A stretch of 12,861 bases of DNA from Pavlovales sp. CCMP2436 (taxonomy: Eukaryota > Haptophyta > Pavlovophyceae > Pavlovales): the NCBI GenBank assembly GCA_026770615.1, contig MU631507.1, positions 81,206 through 94,066 of the forward strand, in the 5' to 3' direction. Below the pieces are notes generated by a model. That model saw only the letters and a program-made list of their open reading frames with translations, was not told the origin of the DNA and did not search any database. The number at the start of each line of letters is the position of its first letter. Within the stretch, counting starts at the first letter, position 1. Positions 7,713 through 12,861 of this stretch are shown here, one piece after another. A program made the position numbers and the translations under genes.

Positions 7713-8685
7713 TGTTATGGATAAGATTAAACGTTAGACTAATCCCACTAATCGATTAGTGGGATTAGTTTAACGATTAATCGATTAGTGGGATTAGTCT
7801 AACGGTTAATCTTATCCATAACAAAACTGTGGGTCCGGGTTTCGATGAATTGATAATTTTGCCCTGTTGCGCAACAGCTAGTTTGATGTAGTTTCTCTCT
7901 ACGGTCGATTAATGGAAAAAGCCTAAAGATTCGGCCAGGATTGGATGGGGCTCGAACCTGGGACTCCCGGTCTGTTAGACTAATCCCACTCACTGATCAT
8001 CGACTCATCCTACTAATCATCGATCCATGATTAGTGGGATTAGTCTAGCGATCGATGATTAGTGGGATTAGTCTAACGGTCAATCTTATCCATAACAAGA
8101 CCGGGAGTCCCAGGTTCGAGCCCCATCCAATCCTGGCAGTCTAACGATTAATCTTATCCATAACAAAACTGGGGGTCCGGGGTTCGATGGATTGATGATT
8201 TAGCCCTGTTGCGCAACAGCTAGTTTAATGTAACTTCCCTCTACGGTCGATTAATGGAAAAAGCCTAAAGACTCGGCCAGGATTGGATGGGGCTCGAACC
8301 TGGGACTTCCGGCCTTGTTATGGATAAGATTAACCGTTAGACTGCCAGGATCGGATTGGGCTCGAACCTTGGACGATCGGATTGGGCTCGAACCTTGGAC
8401 TCCCGGTCTTGTTATCCATAACAAAACTGGGGGTCCGGGGTTCGATGGATTCATGATTTTGCCCTGTTGCGCAACGGCTAGTTTAATGTAGTTTCTCTCT
8501 ACGGTCGATTAATGGAAATAAGCCTAAAGACTCGGCCAGGATTGGATGGGGCTCGAACCTGGGACTCCCGGTCTTGTCATGGATGAGATTAACCGTTAGA
8601 CTAATCCCACTCATCGATTAGCGGGACTAGTCTAACGGTTAATCGATTAGTGGGATTAGTCTAACGGTTAATCTTATCCATGACA
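7713..8685. mobile_element. Hairpin-family compound array, 973 bp, with GAAAT target duplication
   Basis: Flanked by GAAAT at 7708-7712 and 8686-8690. Contents in order: palindrome with duplicated inner arm (7713-7823), full core plus (7824-7972), diverged palindrome region (7973-8097), partial reversed core (8098-8137), right arm (8138-8165), full core plus (8166-8315), left arm (8316-8343), two partial core ends (8344-8409), a collapsed palindrome TGTTATCCATAACA (8410-8423), full core plus (8424-8574), and a palindrome (8575-8685). Three full cores of about 150 bp share one outer duplication. On the minus strand the integrase reads RLRAANF before and NFAIDLW after it, so the insertion lies exactly in the duplicated codons. 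Confidence 0.92.
8349..8400. repeat. Perfect 26-bp tandem duplication inside the hairpin array
   Basis: The 26-bp unit starting GATCGGATTGGGCTCGAACC is repeated twice without a mismatch. Both copies carry the same private variants (CGGATTGGG, CCTTGGAC) relative to other cores, so the duplication is recent compared with the divergence among cores. Confidence 0.9.
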
Positions 8686-8690
8686 GAAAT

Positions 8691-9308
8691 TGGCGGCGCG
8701 AAGGCGGTCCATGTCGCTCTTGGTCAGCTCGAGGGTGTTGTCAGATCGGACAGCACGCGGGACGCCATGCCGAAGAAAATGGCGCCGTAGGATTGATGCC
8801 GCCTCGCTCTTTTTGGCCATGCAGTAGCTCCACTTGTACCCGGAGCCCTCGTCGATGACCACAAGAAAGAACCGGACGAGCCTCCCACCGCTTAGCGGAT
8901 CTGGTGCAGCGAGATGTGGCCCGCTTGTGTCGATGCCGATGAAGAGGCCGTGCTAGTAAATGACGTGAGTTCTGGAGGGGAAGCTCGACTTGAGGAGTTT
9001 GCCGAGCAGATCTGCCGTTGCTCGCGTGGTTGGGATAGATTTGGGGATATAGCCGTTATTTGCAGTAGCGCGGATGAGCGCCTTATGTTGGCTCGCGCCC
9101 GGCTGTCCGGCTCTGGCGGCTGCGAGTAAACGCAGAGCGCCGTGATCATGCGCTGCAGACATGGAGGCAAGTGGCGTGTCGAGTGCGCTCGGCAACACGT
9201 GATGTGCGTTGCGGGCGATCGGCGAGGATTGGGATGTGGGTTCCGGGGTGTGAAGACGCTGTGCGCGGATGGTGGTGGATGGGGTTGGGCGGAGTTTGAT
9301 CGGTTCAG
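8691..9308 (-). pseudogene. copia integrase, N-terminal and catalytic core
   Basis: From 9308 downward the minus frame reads LRPTPSTTIRAQRLHTPEP and then a stretch including AAHDHGALRLLAAARA, where a zinc-binding HHCC region is expected. I cannot see all four ligands. Next comes HGLFIGIDTSGPH with the first catalytic Asp (IDTSGP, about 8920). VVIDEGSGYKWSYCMAKKSE follows, then RHGVPRAVRSDN with the second catalytic Asp. The core runs into the GAAAT duplication at RLRAANF. A stop (TAG, about 8955) precedes HGLFIG. The segment continues into 7707 beyond the hairpin array and, on its N-terminal side, into the protease beyond the mariner-like element. Confidence 0.88.
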
Positions 9309-9339
9309 TAAGGGGGGGTATTTTTTTCAGCTACGACTC

Positions 9340-9871
9340 ACTTACTAAAGAAAAGAGCAGCAGGCAGTGGGTTGCAGACATTCTGTCTCAGAAGTGGTCG
9401 ACTCCGAGCGTGTAGGCGCGACGACGTTCAGTCACCCAGGCGGCATACTTAGGCGCCGATCCCAAACCGTGTCTCCCTGCGGAGGTGGTACGCGCCCTCA
9501 GCCCACTCGTCGGGGTTGCCGTCGTTGTCGCTGTCAGTGCGTGTGCCGCCGCCGTTGCCGGTGCCGGTGCGCTCCAATCGCGCGCGCGCAATGATGACCT
9601 TGGCGTGCCATCGAAGTGCGCACATGCCGATCTCCTGTCTCATCTTCCACAGGAGAGTGCTGCGCGCTTGCGCAGCGGAGGGAGCCCCCATGCGAGCTTG
9701 GAGCGCTCTTGCGCCCATGCTGGCGAGGTGAAGGATTCCAGGTCGACAGACCACTCGCCGAAGGCTCCAATCACGGGACGGTTTTTCTGGGGATCCACAA
9801 GTAGGGCTCAATTCACTCAAACAGGGTCGGGGCTGGGACGGGGCAAGCCCTAGGGTTTTGCAAGTTCCCAA
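9340..9871 (-). other. Unrecognised interior of the mariner-like element, left part
   Basis: Several overlapping frames are open on both strands because of high GC. On the minus strand one frame reads VDPQKNRPVIGAFGEWSVDL (about 9740-9800) and another ends KYAAWVTERRRAYTLGVDHF (9388). Codon-like composition suggests former coding DNA, perhaps the distal part of the transposase. I recognise no catalytic motif. Confidence 0.3.
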
Positions 9872-10341
9872 CCGGAAGCGCGCGATTTTTGGATACTGAA
9901 TTAGTCCGGGTCTTGGTCAGTTTTTAGAGGTCACTTTTCGGGCCTTAAAAAAGGGGGGGTATAATGGGACGGAATCTGGGGGCGGGCCGCTGGCGGCCCG
10001 GTGAAGGCCGCGCTCGGCTCGGCTGGGTTCTCTGTAGTACAGCGCATCTTTCTGCCGGCTCGGCACGCCGATAAGGTGCGCAGATCGAGCACGCTAGCCG
10101 GCCAAAAATGAGGCCCGGACCATGTTTTTGGGGTATTTTGACACTTTCGCAAGTGGGCGCGCACAATTGGGGTTAAATTTGCGCCAATCGGGTCGGGGTG
10201 GCGGGTGTGCAAGTTACTTGATTGTGCCAGCCCACAGCCGGACGCGCGCGCCCCTAATAGGCGGTATTATTCCCCGTTTAGGGGTGCTACTGGAGGCCGC
10301 TTTTCGTGCAAAAAAGGGCAATTTACTGTAGAGCGCTTCAG
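9872..10341. other. Unrecognised interior of the mariner-like element, middle part
   Basis: This stretch holds a second terminal-repeat-like sequence at 9953-9975, GC-rich palindromic sequence (GGGCCGCTGGCGGCCC, about 9982-9997) and a hairpin CCCCTAA...TTTAGGGG (10252-10285). Short frames exist on both strands without domains. It could be a further small insertion inside the transposon. Confidence 0.3.
9953..9975 (+). repeat. Internal copy of the mariner-like terminal repeat
   Basis: GGGGGGGTATAATGGGACGG matches the inward-reading right end of the element (GGGGAGGCATTTTGGGACGG) at 16 of 20 positions, including GGGACGG, which is absent from the actual left end. It may be the original left repeat of this copy or the end of a second nested one. 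Confidence 0.45.
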
Positions 10342-11021
10342 TCAGTCTTGATGCGGCGTGTGCTCCTTGCGCGCCGTGCCGCTGTCAACCGGTTGGGCGG
10401 CAAGATCGCCAAGCTGTCCAAGGTCGCGATCAGCGGGCTCGAGAAGCAGAAGTTGAACAAGTCCTACTGGCCCCGTACTTCGTCCAGTCGTGCACTTCGC
10501 ACTGAGCACACACGGCATTCCAAGGACCTTGCGCACACCTGAGCGACATAATCACCACCTTGATCTCCTTGCGGGTGACGGTCTGGTCGCCCAGCCCCTT
10601 GAGGCGGATGTAGAGAGCGAGCATCTCCTCCGCTTGCACGGTCAGAACCGAGAGCGCGTCGTTCGTCTTGCGGCCCTTGCCACCATTCGCCATGAGCCGG
10701 TGAAGCGTTGAGCGCTTCACGAGCGGGAAGCGCTTCGAGTCGTCCGCGTTCTGCAGCTTGAGCACGCGATCGAGCACGCCATTCTGCCTTGCGTCGGTCG
10801 GCCTGGATGAGCGCGAGCGCCACGCCGTTCTGCGCATCATTCTCGCGCATGTTGGCCTTGTTGAGCTCCATCTCCGCCTTGCTCTTCGGCTTGGCGATGC
10901 GGCTCGCGATGCCGCGCTGGATGCGCATGCTCGTGACCTTGCGCAAGCCCGCGCTCGTGCCCGCGGGCGCGCCCAGGTGCACCCCCGCGACCGCAGGCGG
11001 CTCGCTACGCGTCAGCGCCAT
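10342..11021 (-). pseudogene. Broken DNA-transposon transposase, CENP-B/psq-like N-terminal region
   Basis: The likely start is the ATG at 11021 (MALTRSEPPAV), about 125 bp inside the right end. The first 75 residues are basic and helical (KSKAEMELNKANMRENDAQN). A one-base shift near 10790 moves the reading to a frame with RFPLVKRSTLHRLM, then GGKGRKTNDALSVLTVQAEE, MLALYIRLKGLG and VTRKEIK. 'P.sTL.r.m.g' followed by 'Lt..qE..l..yi...g...t...v' is the layout of the psq and CENP-B helix-turn-helix pair found in pogo-type transposases and CENP-B-like proteins. Further frame changes follow below 10560 and the DDE domain is not visible. The plus-strand frames here are shadows. The assignment rests on pattern recognition only. 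Confidence 0.55.
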
Positions 11022-11149
11022 CGGGCGACGACCTAGCGGGCTAGGACGGGTCTGCGGTGTATTTGATTGGGAAACCTTTGACCAGGAATGTTATTGGTAT
11101 ATTAAGAAACCGTTCCAAAATTCCTCCCGTCCCAAAATGCCTCCCCATA

Positions 11150-11638
11150 CTGAAGAGTGGTTTCGCCGATCTGCCGGTGCAGCACGAGCGTCGCCTCAGG
11201 TAGGCGTATCGTGAAGTGGTCCTGGCGCAGTTCGATGGCGCCGGCCTGGTGCAGATCTGGAAGGTTGATGAGAGGCCGCTCGATGTCAGGGACGTGCAGC
11301 GAGTTTGGGATCTGGAGTTGGATGTGCTGCCCGTAGAGTGAATTGAGGATGAGCAGGTCGCTGTGCCGATGCCGACGGCGTGGATGAACCGGCCTGATTC
11401 TGCTACGCGGATGCGCACTATGCCCGGAGGCAAAGGTTCGTATTCGTTTATGAAATAGGATTTAGTTGCAAACATGGCGTATGTGGCTCCGACGTCCATC
11501 AGGCCTGATTGGGTTGGCGGATCGGACAGTTCGCTGTCAGTCACGATGGTGTGAAGGACGCACACGCGCGTGCAGGATGGAGTGTCATAGGATCGAGCGC
11601 GGCGAGGGCGCTGATGGATGGTGATTGGGGTTGTGTCA
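11150..11638 (-). pseudogene. copia gag-pol junction and aspartic protease
   Basis: The minus frame from 11638 reads HQRPRRARSYDTPSC and SELSDPPTQSGLMDVGAT, where the retropepsin active site DSG/DTG appears as DVG. It continues with FINEYEPLPPGIVRIRVAES and FIHAVGIGTAT, matching the flap region of copia proteases. After a shift near 11355 the second frame gives LILNSLYGQHIQLQIP and then SLHVPDIERPLINLPDL, the usual 'l.nVLyVP.l..nLiSv..L' that follows the protease. It ends at the TA where the mariner-like element begins. The active-site change and the frameshift mean it is dead. Confidence 0.85.
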
Positions 11639-11865
11639 CACTAATCGATTAGTGGGATTAGTCTAACGGTGAATCTTATCCATGACAAGACCGGGAGTCC
11701 CAGGTTCGAGCCCCATCCAATCCTGGACGAATCTTTAGGCTTTTTCCATTAATCGACCGTAGAGAGAAACTACATTAAACTAGCCGTTGCGCAACAGGGC
11801 AAAATCATCAATTCATCGAACCCCGGACCCCCAGTTTTGCTATGGATAAGCTTAACCGTTAGACT
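11639..11865. mobile_element. Hairpin-family element, reversed core with both outer arms truncated
   Basis: The centre and right arm of a palindrome (11639-11697) are followed by a full reversed core (11698-11837, slightly short) and a left arm from TGCTATGGATAAG to GTTAGACT (11838-11865). Each remaining outer arm breaks near the palindrome centre. The element occupies the place where the copia primer-binding site and gag should lie. No target duplication remains. Confidence 0.85.
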
Positions 11866-12117
11866 TGTTGGGTTCGCCGATCTGATCCTTCTCTCGACTA
11901 GTCCTTGCAGCGCTAGTCGGATCCCGAGCCTCAGGAAGCAGGTCGAAGTAAGTCGTTTAACATACTACATTTACAGGAAGGTAACTGAAGGCACGAACCC
12001 CAAAATCCCGACGTAACAGTCTGAATCCGGCTCTGCGCCTGGACTAGTTATCAACCACTGATAGTCCAATCAGTGTCTGCGGCCAGACCAGCACCACGCT
12101 GAATCCGTAGCCTGACA
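11866..12117 (-). mobile_element. Candidate 5' LTR of the copia element
   Basis: On the minus strand the 252-bp stretch starts TGTCAGGCTACGG and ends GGCGAACCCAACA, i.e. TGT...ACA ends as in many copia LTRs. It sits upstream of protease in the correct position and is non-coding. Its 5' boundary abuts a run of C/G (12118-12124). A short internal inverted repeat, ACTGATtggactATCAGT, lies near 12056-12073. No partner LTR was found in the window, so it could instead be ordinary flanking sequence. Confidence 0.4.
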
Positions 12118-12207
12118 CCCCCCCACGCCATCAGCGCGCGTCGAGCTGAGGCCGTGCATGATGGCGCTCACAGGCGACGGAAGACGGCGAGGGTCGTGGC
12201 CATGTCT
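12118..12207. other. Junction between copia LTR candidate and satellite
   Basis: A run of seven C followed by ordinary sequence up to the first satellite monomer. Nothing recognisable. Confidence 0.4.
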
Positions 12208-12861
12208 CCGGGAAGCGACGAGCTTGTCCGGGAACTTCCTGCGCGCGGCTCGCACGCAGGTAGGGTCTTCCCCGCACGCCGCGGGTCTCCGGGAAGCGGC
12301 GAGCTTACCCGGGACCTTGATGTGCACGGGTCCAGCCGGTGGCACAACACATCCGGGAAGCGGCGAGCTTGCCCGGGGCCTCGCTGCGCACGGCTTGCGC
12401 ACAGGAGGGGGCGCGCGTTTCAGCGCACCGCGGACATGCGTCCACCGCACACCCAGGTCTCCGGGAAGCGGCAAGCTTGCCCTAGACCTTGCTGCGCGCG
12501 GGTCCAGCCGGCGCGTCAGCACATCCGGGAAGCGGCGAGCTTGTACCGGGTCTGGCTGCGCGCGGGACTAATGTCCGGCTGCAGCACCTCCGGGAAGCGA
12601 CGAGCTTGCCCGGGACCTCGCTGCGCGCGGCTCGCGCGCAGGAGGGGGCGCGCGTTGCAGCGCGCCGCGTGCATGCGTCCACCGCACACCCAGGTCCCCG
12701 GGATGCTGCCCGAGACGACCTTGCTGCGCGCGGGTCCAGCCGGCGGCAGCACATCCGGGAAGCGGCGAGCTTGCTCGGGACCTCGCTGCGCGCGGCTTGC
12801 GCGCAAGAGGGGGCGCGCGTTGCAGCGCACCGGGGGCAGCGTACCGCATACTTAGGTCTCC
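12208..12861. repeat. GC-rich satellite with two interleaved monomer types
   Basis: CCGGGAAGCGGCGAGCTTG or a close variant starts at 12208, 12289, 12353, 12461, 12525, 12590, 12698 (degenerate) and 12755. Spacings are 81, 64, 108, 64, 65, 108 and 57. Long units (about 108 bp) carry GGAGGGGGCGCGCGTT and CCACCGCACACCCAGGTC. Short units (about 64 bp) carry GCGCGGGTCCAGCCGG and CAGCACAT. The order is short-long-short-short-long-short-long after the first copy. The array runs off the window edge. Long open frames on both strands (233 codons on plus, 12154-12855) are products of the stop-poor GC-rich repeat and are not called genes. Confidence 0.88.

Larger units (their letters stand above)
9311..11147 (-). 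mobile_element. Tc1/mariner/pogo-like DNA transposon inserted at TA
   Basis: TA (9309-9310) and TA (11148-11149) bracket this 1,837-bp segment. The left end reads AGGGGGGGTATTTT. The right end, on the other strand, reads TGGGGAGGCATTTTGGGACG, sharing GGGG.GG.ATTTT as a short imperfect inverted repeat. The flanks on both sides are copia pol: protease C-terminal codons to the right and integrase N-terminal codons to the left. Removing the segment leaves CAG-TA-CTG. Inside is a broken minus-strand transposase (10342-11021). TA target use, terminal repeat style and size fit Tc1/mariner. I found no recognisable DDE catalytic segment. Confidence 0.72.
4015..12117 (-). mobile_element. Decayed Ty1/copia LTR retrotransposon carrying nested insertions
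   Basis: Read from high to low coordinates: candidate 5' LTR, protease, integrase, linker, reverse transcriptase, RNase H and pol C-terminus, i.e. the copia order PR-IN-RT-RH and not the gypsy order. Most of gag and the primer-binding region are missing between the LTR candidate and the protease, where a hairpin-family piece now sits. Later insertions are 4147-4618, 5455-5783, 7713-8685, 9311-11147 and 11639-11865. Frameshifts affect PR, IN, RT and RNase H, so this copy is dead. No 3' LTR was recognised, so the lower boundary is only the last recognisable codons. Confidence 0.85.

Noticed and set aside
7713..8685. CRISPR-like regular repeats
   Set aside because: Repeats are long palindromes and 150-bp cores with variable truncation, not short direct repeats with unique spacers, and the context is eukaryotic TE DNA.
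9449..9600. DSDNDGNPDEW as a calcium-binding loop
   Set aside because: A single short acidic motif in a GC-rich frame overlapping other frames, with no second loop or surrounding fold.
10758..11214. Plus-strand frames of 92 and 141 codons
   Set aside because: They are complementary shadows of the minus-strand transposase and cross the transposon boundary into the copia protease.
12154..12855. 233-codon plus-strand open frame in the GC-rich end region
   Set aside because: It translates tandem satellite units. Comparable open frames exist on the minus strand, and no domain or start context supports a gene.

Overview
This window looks like a fragment of a TE-rich eukaryotic nuclear genome. Lineage cannot be fixed from sequence alone; a fungus, oomycete or alga would all fit. 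I find no intact host gene, rRNA, functional tRNA or prokaryotic gene architecture. Essentially every recognisable coding stretch is a decayed mobile-element gene on the minus strand, broken by frameshifts and by later insertions.

Layout. 1-550: non-coding DNA with a small candidate inverted-repeat element and one arm of a dispersed repeat. 549-946 and 1483-1568: insertions of a palindromic element that I call the 'hairpin family'. 947-2300: a broken non-LTR-type reverse transcriptase (minus). 2300-3310: non-coding, with a tRNA-like fold and inverted repeats. 3311-3510: half a hairpin element, a possible plus-strand copia RT scrap and a small palindrome. About 4015-12117: one old Ty1/copia element on the minus strand, reading from high to low coordinates as candidate 5' LTR (11866-12117), protease (11150-11638), integrase (8691-9308 and 7321-7707), linker (6601-7320), reverse transcriptase (5784-6600), RNase H (4624-5454) and pol C-terminus (4015-4141). 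Most of gag is missing and no 3' LTR was recognised. 12208-12861: a GC-rich satellite with two interleaved monomer types.

The copia element is a host for nested insertions. A 1,837-bp Tc1/mariner/pogo-like DNA transposon (9311-11147) sits between protease and integrase at a TA dinucleotide and carries a broken transposase with a CENP-B/psq-like N-terminal region. Hairpin-family insertions interrupt it at 4147-4618, 5455-5783, 7713-8685 and 11639-11865.

The most interesting signal is the hairpin family. Its basic unit is an almost perfect 82-bp palindrome beginning TGTTATGGATAAG and ending in the reverse complement (TG...CA ends). It occurs alone, or flanking a conserved 150-bp core as palindrome-core-palindrome arrays. 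Three insertions have clean 5-bp target duplications (GCATC, AATCA, GAAAT), and two of them split recognisable coding sequence exactly at the duplicated bases. TG/CA ends plus 5-bp duplications are the signature of a retroviral-type integrase, so the palindrome may behave as a miniature LTR with solo copies and the core as a tiny internal region. This would be a TRIM-like element with palindromic LTRs, or alternatively a non-autonomous transposon using a Ginger-like (integrase-derived) transposase.
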